The notes under the pieces are model-generated. The model had not been told where the DNA came from, searched no databases, and was given only the letters and a program-made list of their open reading frames with translations. Below, piece after piece: positions 1 to 13,900 of a DNA stretch of 64,000 nt (the stretch's first letter is position 1; each line of letters begins with the position of its first letter). The stretch is taken from the NCBI GenBank assembly GCA_001247695.2, contig LGRX02034816.1, positions 1-64,000 of the forward strand, read 5' to 3'. The position numbers were made by a program, and so were the translations under genes. Origin of the DNA: Cymbomonas tetramitiformis. Its lineage: Eukaryota > Chlorophyta > Pyramimonadophyceae > Pyramimonadales > Pyramimonadaceae.

Positions 1-750
1 CGTGCGTTGGCTTGTCAGCACCACCACGCCGCAGCCCTCGCCGCGGCCGTACCCGTCGGCACCTGCGTCGAAGGTCTTGCACCGCCCGTCCCCCGCCAGC
101 ATCCCTGCCGCGGCCAGGGAGTAAGTGGTGCGCGGCGCCAGCATGGCGTTCACCCCTCCCGCCACGGCCATGGTGCACTCCGCCAGGTGGACGGCGGTGG
201 CGCTGTTGTGCAGAGCCACCACAGCCGAAGCGCAGGCTGCGTCGATGGCCTCGCATGGCCCCTCCAGTCCGAGCGTGTATGCCAGTCGTCCGGGACCAAC
301 TGACAGCGCCGCGCCCGCTGCAGTGTACGGGCCGACAGGGCGCCCGGCCAAGAAGGCAAACTCCATCTGGCATACCCCGAGGAACACCCCGGTGGGGGTC
401 CCGAGCAGCGTGTCCTTGCAGAAGCCTCCGCGACGGAGCGCCTCATAGCCAACCTCGAGGGTGAGCCGTTGCTGGGGGTCCATTTGGAGGGCCTCCGCCA
501 CCCCAATGCTGAAAAATTTGGCGTCGAAGAGTTCGAGGCGAGGCAGGAACGAGGCGCGCTGCATGCTCTGGGCGGCCTCGGGGCTGAGCCCCCGAGCGTT
601 GGACTCATCCACGGTCCAGCGCTCATATGGCACCTTGCCCACCGCGTCGTAGCCGGTCTCCAGCAGCCCCCAATACGCCTTCGGGGCAGAGGCAGCAGCG
701 CCCCCCCTTCCAGGCAGCCTGCATGCCATTCCGATGATTGCCAGCTCAGA
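1..750 (-). CDS. Ketosynthase KS6 (module 6), cut by the window edge
   Basis: AIIGMACRLPGRGG, VPYERWTVDES, QMDPQQRLTLEVGYEAL, IDAACASAVVALH (Cys; the usual VDTACSSS is altered around it) and DGYGRGEGCGVVVL are visible. The HGTGT and NxGH parts lie beyond base 1. The frame is open to the edge. The altered context of the Cys (DAACASA) deserves comparison with other KSs, but the nucleophile is present. The gene continues to the left. Confidence 0.9.
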
Positions 751-3700
751 GTGCGGCGGCAAGGCCGGGTCCGCCGGGCAAGCGCCGGCGGGGCTGGCGA
801 AAGGGCCACGGGCAGGGGCGAGGGTTGGGGCGCTCTGCACGCGGCGGAGGAGCGCCTTATTCGAGCCGTGGGTGGTGTCTGGGAGCATCTGGACGAGGAT
901 GTGGTGCGCGAGCGCCTGCACAGTGGGATACTCGAACATGAAGGTTCCCAGAAGCTGCACGCCCGTGCGCTGACTCAGCAGGGTCTGCAGCTCGGTGGTG
1001 CCGATGGAATCGATGCCCGCCTGCATCAGCGGCGAGTTCACCTCCACCTCTTCGCTTCCAACCACCTGCTGAGCCGCCTCCAGCACCAGCGCCTCGATGG
1101 CCTCCTGGCGCTCCTGCGCCGCCAGGGCCAGCAGCTGCACCGCCAGCTGCCCCCTACCGGGGTGCGCCCCGCTCGCCGTCCCATCCACAACCGTGCTCAC
1201 ATCCAGCAGCATCCTGCTGCTCGCGGGCGCTAATGGCTCCGCTGCTGCCTCGGACGCCGTCCTGGACATCACCTCGAGCACAGGCGTCTTACCCCTTGTC
1301 ACCTGGCCAACGGCCGCCCCGAGCGCGGCACAGAGCTGCTGCACGCTCATACTGCCACTCTCCCCGGAGCTCTGGCCTGCTGGTAGCACCACGTGTGCGG
1401 CCGCCCCGCCCCCCTGTAGTTGCTGCCTTGCAGTATGGGACCTCTCCATCTCTGGCAGCTCAGCAGTTCCGCATCGCTCTCTGCCCTCCGATGGGCCCTC
1501 GCTCATGCCAGGCGATGCCGGCATGCTCACCACGAGATTGAAGTCGAGGGGAAATGGAGAGGTGCCCAGCCAGCTGTGGAGGCCTCCGAGAGCCTGGGCT
1601 GGCAGCAGGTCCAGGAGGAGGGCGCCGCGCAGCGGGTGGGGTAAGCGGCACAGGCGCTCTGTCAGAACTCGCAGACCGGCGGCACTCTCCAGACTGGCGG
1701 CGTCCACCTCCACCATCTGCAGCTGGGTGGAGTCGCTTTGCGCGCGACGCTCACGAAGCGCGTCACTCGCATCTTGTCTTCGCCCCAGCAGCAGCCCGGC
1801 GCGGGTCAGGGCCCTCCCACTGCGGGTCCGGGGAGCGCCGTCGGAGGCCGGCGGGTTCGGGGCGCACGCCGCCTGCTCCTCGCCGCTGGGGCCGCGCATT
1901 AGGCAGAGGATGATGCATCCAGCGCCGGCATTTTGCAGCATGGTGGAGGTCTCGGTGGTGAGGGTGTCCAGCCGCCCGACGATGAGGTAGCTCGCATCCT
2001 TGCGCAGCAGCGGTAGCGCCGGCAGCGCCGGCAGCTCCTCCACCAGCTCCACCGTGGCCACCAGCCTCTCGCCACCGCGGTATGCCACATTCGTGCAGAA
2101 GCCTTCCACCTCGTCCGCCCCTCGGCTGACCAACGCTGCCTCCTCTGCCGCCGCCTGCCACACTGCCCTTGCCGCCGCGTGTCCACTTTCCTCCCCGTAC
2201 GCCGCAGCGTCGATGTTTATCTCCCGCACCGCCCCTCCCGCTGCCCGGAGCTTCGCCAGCGCTGACCTTGGCGCGTGTGCGGTGTGCGCGGCCACCGGTT
2301 TCACGCCACCGGTCACAGAGCGAGCACAGTGTGGCCGCACTTCACTGCGCCCGAGGCCAAGCAGCAGCAGCACTGGGGCCGCCACCCCCGCCTTGCCTTC
2401 CTCGCACCGACCCGACATCGCCTGCACCACGAGCCTTCGGATTTCAATGGAGTCGGCGTACTCATCCTCAGCTCCACTGCAGCTGCTGAGGTGCACCACA
2501 GCATGCCAGGGCCGCGCCGCTATCAGCGCCCCAAGTGCACCCGCATTCGCCGCCGGGCATGCCCCGAGCTCAACCGAATAAGGCGCGGCGCCATCATCGC
2601 GCAAAGCCTCCGCCATGTCGATGGGAGTAGTGCCAGCATCGGAGAGCGAGTCGCCGGAGGCACTCATCTCCACCACGGCACACGTCGGGGGGGCGGCAGC
2701 CCACATCGCGGCTGCGAGGGGGCAAGGCTCCGCCAGCACCAGAATGCGGAGCGGCGCCTCCCGCAGAGTTTCCGGCACCGGGGCGGCCGCCCAGCGTGCT
2801 TCGTACAACTGCTGGGTGGTGGCGCAAGAGACGGGGCGCGCAGCCGCCGCCACCACGCCCACCATCTGCGAGGCAGAGAGCTCCCGGAGCACCAGCCGGT
2901 GCATGGCGAGCATCACACGCCCGAGGCGGTCCGCCACCACAATGTCCACGGTGCACGATCGCCGCTCGTGATGCTCCAAGACCCGCACATGGGCAAATAT
3001 CTCCCCCTGCCCGACGTTCTCCACGGAGACTCCCTGGCCTCCCATTCCCTCCGCTGACACCGGTGGTGATGGAACCGCCGGTTTCAGCACGGGAGGCGCC
3101 GCGGCAGACCCCTCGATACATGCGACTTCCGCCGGCATCAGCACCCGCGCCTCCCCCGAAGCCGCCTCGGGCCCCGGGCGGTGCAGCCCGGCCGCGAACA
3201 TCACCGTCTGCATGGCGCCATCGGTGAGCGCCGGGTGCCCGGCCGCCCCGAACCCGTCGCATATGCCCTCCGCCGCCGCAGGGAGAGCCAGCTCAGCGAG
3301 GGCTTCCCGCGGGCCGGCCCACAGGCGCTGCACAGTGCACAGGGGGCCTCGGAACTCCTGGCGGCGCGCCTCCAGGTTCACCACCTTGTACACTTCCTCC
3401 GCCTCGAGAACCTCGGGGCACCGCGCCCGCGCCTGCGCTCGCGCCTCCTCGTCCAAGCTTGCCGGCGCTGCCCCATCCCACACCCCGATCCGCCCGTACG
3501 CCAGCTGGATTCCCTCGACGCCTGCTCCCTGCCCGAGGTCCCGGCTCCGCAGCACCATGCGGCCTCCCTCCGCGCCGCCTGCGCCGCCGCCGCCTGGCTC
3601 CAGGCGGCACTCCAGGTGCAGGGGGATGTACGCCTCCGCTGCGAGCGCCGCCGCAGTGCCGAGGGCGGCGGGCCGCACATAGTGCACATCCAGCAGCGCC

Positions 3701-4932
3701 GCGCAGGCGCCTGCACCGCACAACCACCAGAAGCTGAGATCATGTCACCGCATATGGTTTTCTACACCTCACGACGCAATAGATCGCACGCACGGGATTT
3801 AGGGTCTAGGGTTTAGAGCTCTACCAACCAGGCCTCCGCGCGCGCGCTAAAGCACACGTGGAGATCCTCTCGCGCCATCACACGAGAACATGCCGCAACT
3901 ACATCACGGTGCGACCCGACAGCGACAGCGCGTGCGCATCGCGGGGGGGGTCTCATACCTGCAGTTCCGTGCATGGCGGTACGCCGCTGAGCGATCGCGG
4001 CCAGCGCCATCTCGCTGAGCACGGAGGTGGACACCACCGCCTGCTCGCCAACCGTGTGGTGCTGCAGCAACCGCCCGAGGATTCTCCCCTTGAGCTCTGC
4101 GGTGTGGACCTGTACCGCACCCTGGCTGCCCTCTACCTCCGTCGTGTGCTGCCTCTGCAGCAGCCAGTGCACCGGGGAGCCCCATGGGAGGGCCCGCCTC
4201 TCATACTGCGGCCCCGGCACCCCTAATCGAGGGTTGTCATTCGACGCGCTGCCCCCGGCCCGAGGAAGCGGCCCCTGAAGCACCACCGCATGTGCGATCG
4301 TGCCACTGAACCCAAATGCGCTCAGGCCTGCCGCCAGGCCCTTGCGGCCGTGCATCCCCCCACCCCCGCCTTGGGAGTCTCCACCGGAAGTTCCGCTCAT
4401 GTGCAATGTGTGGCATCCACCAGCCGCCACAGGGAACACCATGGCGCTGGCTTGAGGCTCGAGATGCTCTGCGACGTGCGGGCTCAGCGTCCGGAGCTGC
4501 GCGTTCGGGGCAACGCACTGTCGGGAGAGCTGCAGAATCGTTTTGAGCAGCCCCGCAGCGCCCGCTCCAGGCTCCAGGTGCCCGTGATTGGCCTTCGCGG
4601 AGCCGATCACGAGGGGAGGGAGGGGGTTTGTGGCGCTCCTCCACTCCTGGCTGGCGGGGCTCTTGGAGCTCCGCAGCACCACCACCACGGCGCGCACCTC
4701 CACCGGGTCCCCGAGGGCGGTGCCCGTGCCGTGCGCCTCCAGCATCGTCATCTGCGCTGGGTGCAGCCTCGCGGCCCGCAGCCCCGCGCGCAGCACCGTC
4801 TGCTGGGCGATGCCGTTGGGGGCGGTCAGGCTCGCGCTCCGGCCGTCCTGGCGCACCGCCACACCTGCCAGCATGGCGTGCACGTGGCAGGCCTGCTCCT
4901 CCATGGCATCCAACGGCTGGAGGACGGCCGCC

Positions 4933-4965
<33 letters not shown>

Positions 4966-7900
4966 CGGTCATCGAAGGTTTTGCAGCGTCCGTCGGACGC
5001 CAGCATCCCCGCCACGGCCAAGCTGTGCATGGAGCTCGGCAGCAGCATCACGTTCACACCAGCCACTAGGGCGTTACTGCAGGCCGGGGGCTCGGCAGCG
5101 TTACCACGGAGGGAGTCCTGCGCACAGCCAAGTGCCACGAGGGATGCGGCGCACGCTGTGTCCACGGCAAGGCAGGGACCTTGCAGGCCGAGCACAAAGG
5201 AGATGCGCCCCGCGGCCACGGACAGCTGGCACCCTGTCACCGAGTATGCCGAGTGCCTCTCCTGCCCATGCACCATGAGGCTGGCGAACTCGGTGCCGGA
5301 GATGCCCACGAATACCCCGGTGTCGGCGCTGATCGCTCCCGCCCCAGCCCCCTGGCAGAGGCTGGCATTGCCAAGCTCGAGCAGGAGGCGCTGCTGAGGG
5401 TCCATGGTGACGGCCTCCGCCGCGGAGAGGTTGAAGTAGCGCTCGTCAAAGAGCTCGAGGGCGTCCACGAACGCCGCAAACTGCAGCCCCGCGGCGGCGT
5501 GAGGCGCCAGGCGCGAGGTGTCCACCAAGTCTGCATTCCAGCGCGTGATGGGAACCTCCCGCACGGCGTCCCCGGCAGCCGCAAGCTGCTCCCAGTACTC
5601 CGCAGGGGTTGATCGCCCCGCGGGCAGCTCGCAGGCGACGCCCACCACCGCCTGGAGTGGGTCCCTCGAGAGCTTCTCCCCTGCGGCACCATGCCTTGCC
5701 GTCAAAAGAATCCACCACCAAGGAAAAGTCCTGAGACCTGTGATTGCCTGCTTTAACGGTTGACATGAGCTGGCATGTGTGACGCCCGCTCACATGAATG
5801 ACATGAGCTGGCATGTGTGACGCCCGCTCACATGAATGACATGAGCTGGCATGTGTGACGCCCGCTCACATGAATGCCATGAGCTGGCATGTGTGACGCC
5901 CGCTCACATGAATGACATGAGCTGGCATGTGTGATGCCCGCTCACATGAATGACAGGCGCGCCCATTTATGCGGCGGCACTCAAAATTAGGCACTCTGGC
6001 CACTGTCCTTAGCCCCTGTGTGGGCATGCCTTCCGTGGCTGCTGTAAAGACAGCCCGCTGCGCTGTGCTCACTCCCGCGCCCAGATGCCTTTAGCATCTT
6101 CGTCGGGTGAAATGAGTGTTCCCATAGAAAGTGCCAGAGCCAAGGTGGGGCCCGAGGGGGGAAGAGTTTCACGGGTACCATTCTTGGGCGCGAGGGGCTT
6201 GCTGAACGGAGCGGTGCCCGGCAGTGCAGTGGTGAGCTGCAGCTCCTCCAGCAGATGAGAGGCAATGGCGTGCACGGTGGGGAAGTCGAAGATGAGGGAG
6301 CTGGCGAGGTGCAGGCCTGTGCGGCCCTTCAGGGCATGGAGCAGCTCGGTGGCCGCAATGGAGTCCACCCCCGCCTCCATCAGGGGGCTCTCACTCGTCA
6401 GGGACACCTCCTCAGTCACGACGCTCACCTGCGGCCAGGAGGCAACAAACAAACAAACAAACACAAAGTGATGCTGGGTAAGAGGCCAATCGGACGGCTG
6501 CTCTGCAACATCAAGTCATCCCGCGGCTAAAGTCCATCCAAGCAGCTGAGAGCGCATGATGCCATCAGATGAAGATGCAACCTCCTTAGAGCCGTGCTGC
6601 CCTCGATTTCGCATCCGCAAATTTGACCACTGCCAGCGTTCTCCGCAGATTGCGAATGCAGCCCATCATCAGTGCCAACCACGAATATCTGCGGACGCTG
6701 CGATACGAAGCCATCTCACTGCTTGGTAGGCAGCGCTCTTCGTCATCGTCCCGCAAAATATTGATATGCTCAGTCACCCGGCAAGTTGGCAGGTTAGGGA
6801 ATGGCGTGGTGACTCACCGCCACCTCCAGCACAAGCTTCTCCATGTACGCCTGCTGCTGCGCCGCCTCCATGCTCGTGAGCTGCGCACGGAGCTCCCCTC
6901 GTATCCCCGACTCCGCCTCGTGCGACTGCGGGGCCTCCTGCGAGGACGCCGCCGCCACCGGCAGGTTCAAGCTCCTCAACACGTGTGGGGACCCAGCGGG
7001 CGCCATGTGCGGCTCGGCAGTGGCAGGGCGAAGCTCCAGCGCCCGCATCTGCAGGAACACGCGCCCCGCCTCGTCCATCACTGCCACATCCACTGTGCAG
7101 CGCTCCGCCGCCTCCGCCTGCCGCACGGCGTGCACCCACCAGACGGCATCCGACTCTGGGGGCGTTGCCAGCGCCACCACCAGCTCCGCCCCGAGCACAA
7201 CGCGCAGCTCCCCCGTTGCCGCCGCTGGGCTACATGCGTATGCCACCTGGAAGCTGCCGTCGATCCGCGCAGGTCCCCACAAAAAGCCGCGGCTCAGATC
7301 TCCCGGCGGGACTCGCGCCAGCGCTTCCTGCCCCCCCGGCGCGCGCCACAGCTGCTGCACGGCACGGAAGTCCCCGGAGAGCTCGAGCCCGGCACCCCTT
7401 AGAGTGCCATAAAAGTCCCCCACCGACACCTTGCCCGTGCAGCGCTGCCGGATCTCCTCCAGGCTCTCGGTCCCGAGGTCCGCTTCTGGCAGCAGCATCC
7501 CGGTCACCCGGATGTGCTCGCGGGTGCCGCCCTTCCTAGACCCAGGCGCCTCCGCGTCTGCAGCGGCGTTCTCCGCCTCCTCGAGCGCGTCCGCCAGCTC
7601 ACGCGAGCACACCACCACCTGCGGGGACCCCCCCTCAGCGCACTCCGGACCATCAGCACTACACACGTTGGCAGCTCCAGGATCAAAGGATGCCACAAAT
7701 AACTCCCGACCGCATGTGACATGTGTGATAGGTGGCAACCGCGATTTGACCATCAGGACGCAAGGCCTCCAGGCTCAATGTTTGTGAACGGGGAGGGGAA
7801 TATCTGGTGAGGAAAAGGGGGCTAGGCTCCCCCGAAAAAAGCCATACAACCCAGAAAGGGTTGTCTTATCTATTTATCATTATCTGGTGAGGATGCATCC

Positions 7901-10900
7901 TGGCCATCGGAGGTGCGTGGGCGCGCCATGGGATCGGATCAACGGTGCGCAGTCTCCCACAGGGAGGCTCAAGCAAGGTCGCAGGGTTGCGGAGTGACTC
8001 ACCTGCGTGCCCTCAGCGTTGAGCTCCGCCCGCAGCTGCACCTCTGTTCTGCTCTTGTCCGCAGGCACCGCACATGCGGAGACGTGGCGTACCCCGGCCA
8101 GGCACACCGCGGGCTCTCCCTGGCGGGCTGCACCCTGTTGGGGCGCACTGCGCCGCTTATGTGCCAGGAGGGCTGCCAGAGCCATCTCGATGTACCATGC
8201 CCCCGAGAGCATCACCGCGGGCTCCCCCGCCGCCGAGCGCACCCTGTGGCCCGCAGCGAGCCGCAGCAGCGCCCCCCGCAGCGCGCAATAGTACAGGCTT
8301 CCGCCGCTTTGGACGTGGCGGCGCTGGAGCAGCCGGTGCACGGGTCCATCGGGGTGTAGCGGGAACCGCTCCGGCTGCGAACAGCACGCCGGCGCGGTGT
8401 CGCGCAGCCGCGCCAGATCCGCGGGGGCCTCCTCCAGGACCACGTGGGCGATGGTACCGTAGGCGCCTAACGAGGTCACCCCTGCCAGCACCCGGTCCGC
8501 GCCTCCCGCCGGGCGCAGCACCGCGCCCTCCCCCACCAGGAAGTTGAACGGCGTCGCCAGCTCCGAGTTGCGCTTGGCGATCAGCGGGTTCAGCGTGTTC
8601 AATAGCGCCGCGCCTGGCACACGCCGGTGCCTCAGGGCCATCACCGCCTTGATGACGCCCCCAACCCCAGCGCACGGCTCCATGTGCCCGAGGTTGCCCT
8701 TCAGGGTCCCCACTGCAAGCGCCACCTCCCCCAGTGGTCGCGGCTCACCGAACACCGCCGCCAGCGCCGCTATCTCGGTTGGATCTCCGAGGGCCGTCCC
8801 GGTACCGTGCGCCTCCACGTAGGAGACCTGCGCGGCCGACACCCCGGCGTCGGCCAGCGCCGAGGACAGGAGCCTCTGCTGCGCCGCACCGTTGGGAGCC
8901 GTGAGCGTCGCGCTTTGGCCGTCGTGCATCACGCTGCTCCCCCGCACCACCGCGTGCACCGTGTCACCGTCCGCCACGGCATCCCGCAGCCTCTTCAGGC
9001 ACAGCGCCCCGCAGCCCTCCGCCCGCACGTAACCGTCCGCAGCAGCGTCGAGGGCGTGGCACTGCCCGGTGGGCGAAAGCATCCCCGCTGCGGCGAAGGA
9101 CCTCGTGGCGGTGCTAGGGGTGAGGATCAGATTCACACCGGCCACAAGCGCGCTGCGGCACTCCCCGAGCTGCAGGCTACGCCGCGCGGTGTGCAGCGCC
9201 ACCATGGAGGAGGAGCACGCGGTGTCCATGGCCTGGCATGGCCCGTGCAGCCCGAGCAGATGCGAGATGCGCCCGGCTGCCGCAGAGTTGGCGCCTCCAG
9301 CATAGGCGTACGCGCGGTCAGACTGGGCCTGCTGCTGCTGGCGGAGGTGGGCAAAGTCCACCCCTGATAGTCCTATGAACACCCCGGTGCTGCTCCCGCG
9401 CAGCGCCTCCCGAGTGTGCCCCGCGTCCGCGAGCGCCTCGTACCCGACTGTCAGCAAGAGTCGTTGCTGGGGGTCCATGCCGGAGGCCTCTGCCACCGAC
9501 ACCCCGAAGAAGGTCTGGTCGAACAGCTCCACGCTGTCCTGGGAGAGGCACGCGGCGAAGCGCATGCTTTGCGCGGCGCTCTCGTTGAATCGCTCCCACT
9601 GCCGGCTGTTCACAGCATCCACGTCCCAGCGCTCGATGGGCACTTGCTTGGGTGCCACGTGGCCGGCGCAAAGCCGCTCCCAGAGGCTGGCGGGGGTGCT
9701 GGCATCGCCGGGAAAGCGGCAGGCCATGCCTACAACGGCCACCTGGACCCCCGCATTAAGCTCCTCCGATGACAGCAGCCCAGAAGATGGGCGGCCCGTG
9801 CTCAGAGTCAAGAGTGAGTCCATAAGGGCACGATGCTGGAGGGGGGAGTTATGAGCTCGAGTGGGAGCAGTGAGGGGGCGCTGGGCGGCAGTGTGAGTGT
9901 GGATGTATGCGGCGAGGTCACGGATCGTGGGGTGGTCGAACACCATGGTGTCGGGCAGTTCGGCGCTCGGGAACTCCTGCTGCAGCCGGTGCCGCAGCTC
10001 CTGAATGCCGAGGGAGTCCAGCCCTGCATCCATCAGTGGGGTTTCCGGAGAGGTGACTGATCCGAGCATGCTGTCAGCTACGCGCTGAACTCGGCTTGTA
10101 GTCTCCACTAGTCTATGGTGCAACTCTGCTGAAGTCGTCTCTTCTGGAGCTGCGTGCGATGGATCGCGGGATTCCCCAAGAAGCTGCTTAATCAGCAAGG
10201 CCATGTGTGGGTCACTTGTTGATGAGGGCAGCGGCTCGGGTGGACCAGATGTGTGAGTGTGGATGTATGCGGCGAGGTCACGGATCGTGGGGTGGTCGAA
10301 CACCATGGTGTCGGGCAGTTCGGCGCTCGGGAACTCCTGCTGCAGCCGGTGCCGCAGCTCCTGAATGCCGAGGGAGTCCAGCCCTGCATCCATCAGCGGG
10401 GTTTCCGGAGAGGTGACTGATCCGAGCATGCTGTCAGCTACGCGCTGAACTCGGCTTGTAGTCTCCACTAGTCTATGGTGCAACTCTGCTGAAGTCGTCT
10501 CTTCTGGAGCTGCGTGCGATGGATCGCGGGATTGCCCAAGAAGCTGCTTAATCAGCAAGGCCATGTGTGGGTCACTTGTTGATGAGGGCAGCGGCTCGGG
10601 TGGACCAGATGTGTGAGTGTGGATGTATGCGGCGAGGTCACGGATCGTGGGGTGGTCGAACACCATGGTGTCGGGCAGTTCGGCGCTCGGGAACTCCTGC
10701 TGCAGCCGGTGCCGCAGCTCCTGAATGCCGAGGGAGTCCAGCCCTGCATCCATCAGTGGGGTTTCCGGAGAGGTGACTGATCCGAGCATGCTGTCAGCTA
10801 CGCGCTGAACTCGGCTTGTAGTCTCCACTAGTCTATGGTGCAACTCTGCTGAAGTCGTCTCTTCTGGAGCTGCGTGCGATGGATCGCGGGATTCCCCAAG

Positions 10901-13900
10901 AAGCTGCTTAATCAGCAAGGCCATGTGTGGGTCACTTGTTGATGAGGGCAGCGGCTCGGGTGGACCAGATGTGTGAGTGTGGATGTATGCGGCGAGGTCA
11001 CGGATCGTGGGGTGGTCGAACACCATGGTGTCGGGCAGTTCGGCGCTCGGGAACTCCTGCTGCAGCCGGTGCCGCAGCTCCTGGATGCCGAGGGAGTCTA
11101 GCCCTGCATCCATGAGCGGGGTTTCCGGAGAGGTGACTGATCCAAGCATGCTGTCAGCTACGCGCTGAACTCTCGCTTGAACCTCTTCAGTGCTCTGGGA
11201 TGTGGATGCGGAGCGTGAACGAGCCCCATACGCTGCGACTTGCGCCTGGCTGAAAGAAGAATGGCGACTGGATGAACGACGGGAGATGGGTTGACGGTCA
11301 GATGCAGCCATGGGGGGCGCAGCACTCTCGTAATATTTAAGGCATCTTCTGGTACATTCCTCATAAGCCCGCTTGCCCATGATGCCCACCTCCTTCAAGT
11401 AGAATGTGGCGGGCACCCGGTGCGCTCCGGCATCCACCGGCTTCCACCCGAACTTTCCATACGTTTGTGCGTATGTGTCGCAGATCCTCTCAAAAAACTC
11501 TGCGCTATGCACTATCCTTCCATCCAGCTGCGCCCGTATATCGCCCCCAAGCTCTGGCAGCGAATCAACTCGCAGCCGGAACATGCTTGCAGCTGACCCA
11601 GAACCGTATGAGAACACACAGACGGATCTCCCCTGCATCTGATCTCCCTTTGCAACAAATAGGGATAGCAAGTTCATGTACGTGGCCACGGTGTGCATTG
11701 GCCCAATCCGTGCCGCCAGCTCTAAGCTCGGCGCCACCTTCTCGTCAAAGGCTCGTTTGACAAGCTCCTCGTTGACGTCTTTGCCGTGAATATTGGCCAT
11801 GGTGCGGGTGAACGCCTTCCGAACAAATTTCGGACTCGACCCAAGGTGGTACACGAGATAGTCGTGGTCATCAACGATGTTGGCCAGGCCACAGCGCTCA
11901 GTCAACTGCTGCTGGCAACTGTCCAGGCACTCCATGTACATGTCCATGCTGTGGGGGCCATCCACCACCGCCGCCATCGTCTTCCAGCCCACGGGCTTGA
12001 AAAAGTCCCAACGATTCATCATGTGTGTTACTCGCACACTCTCCATCTGGACAGGCGCGTCCGGTCCCACTAGCATTGCCACTGCACCAGCCCCCACGAG
12101 GAACGAGTATTTGTGCTTCGAGCTGGCATCAGACACATCCGACCCCACCACAATTGCCCATCTCCCATCCCACGAGGCACTCTGCACCCAGTTGATGGCG
12201 TTGAAGAGCGTGGCAGTGGTGCCATAACAGGCATGGTAGCTGTCCACCCCCTCCACATTGTAGCACCCATGTGCTTCGAACAGCTGCATCAGGTTGCTCT
12301 TGATACTCTTTGATCGATCGAGAAGGGTCTCCGATCCCACAGCCAACATCCCCACATCCTTGTAGGCAATCTGGTGTCGTTCCATCAGGCGCTTGACCAC
12401 GGTCAGCGCCATGGAAACAGTGTCTTCGTCATCGCCCACGCAGCCATACTCCTGCTGCTCGAGCCCCACGGTGTACTTGCCGGCTGCTTTGTGGTGAGTC
12501 TCTAGATCGACAGCCTTGGTGCAGTGCCGCGGAACGTACGCCTCGATGGCATGGATCCCGCATCCGAAGGTGTTCATCGATGCAGGTTCAGGGGGGGATA
12601 GGGGAGGCAGTCGTGCAGTGGAATGCGCAAGTGGGGTGGATGGTGCTGTCAAGGTATATACTCGTCTGTTCATGACGTCTGTGCTAGTCAAGTAGTATGT
12701 ATCGCCGCACCGGTCCATCGAGACCTTCGGCTTCCACCCGAACTTTCCATATGTTTGTGCGTATGTGTCGCAGATCCTCTCAAAAAACTCTGCGCTATGC
12801 ACTATCCTTCCATCCAGCTGCGCCCGTATATCGCCCCCAAGCTCTGGCAGCGAATCGACTCGCAGCCGGAACATGCTTGCAGCTGACCCAGAACCGTATG
12901 AGAACACACAAACTGATCTCCCCTGCATCTGATCTCCCTTTGCAACAAATAGGGATAGCAAGTTCATGTACGTGGCCACGGTGTGCATTGGCCCAATCCG
13001 TGCCGCCAGCTCTAAGCTCGGCGCCACCTTCTCGTCAAAGGCTTGTTTGACAAGCTCCTCGTTGACGTCTTTGCCGTGAATATTGGCCATGGTGCGGGTG
13101 AACGCCTTCCGAACAAATTTCGGACTCGACCCAAGGTGGTACACGAGATAGTCGTGGTCATCAACGATGTTGGCCAGGCCACAGCGCTCAGTCAACTGCT
13201 GCTGGCAACTGTCCAGGCACTCCATGTACATGTCCATGCTGTGGGGGCCATCCACCACCGCCGCCATCGTCTTCCAGCCCACGGGCTTGAAAAAGTCCCA
13301 ACGATTCATCATGTGTGTTACTCGCACACTCTCCATCTGGACAGGCGCGTCCGGTCCCACTAGCATTGCCACTGCACCAGCCCCCACGAGGAACGAGTAT
13401 TTGTGCTTCGAGCTGGCATCAGACACATCCGACCCCACCACAATTGCCCATCTCCCATCCCACGAGGCACTCTGCACCCAGTTGATGGCGTTGAAGAGCG
13501 TGGCAGTGGTGCCATAACAGGCATGGTAGCTGTCCACCCCCTCCACATTGTAGCACCCATGTGCTTCGAACAGCTGCATCAGGTTGCTCTTGATACTCTT
13601 TGATCGATCGAGAAGGGTCTCCGATCCCACAGCCAACATCCCCACATCCTTGTAGGCAATCTGGTGTCGTTCCATCAGGCGCTTGACCACGGTCAGCGCC
13701 ATGGAAACAGTGTCTTCGTCATCGCCCACGCAGCCATACTCCTGCTGCTCGAGCCCCACGGTGTACTTGCCGGCTGCTTTGTGGTGAGTCTCTAGATCGA
13801 CAGCCTTGGTGCAGTGCCGCGGAACGTACGCCTCGATGGTATGGATCCCAGTGCCTCGAGTGTCCCGTGCCGAGACTGTGGATGCTGCGGGAGGCAGCGT

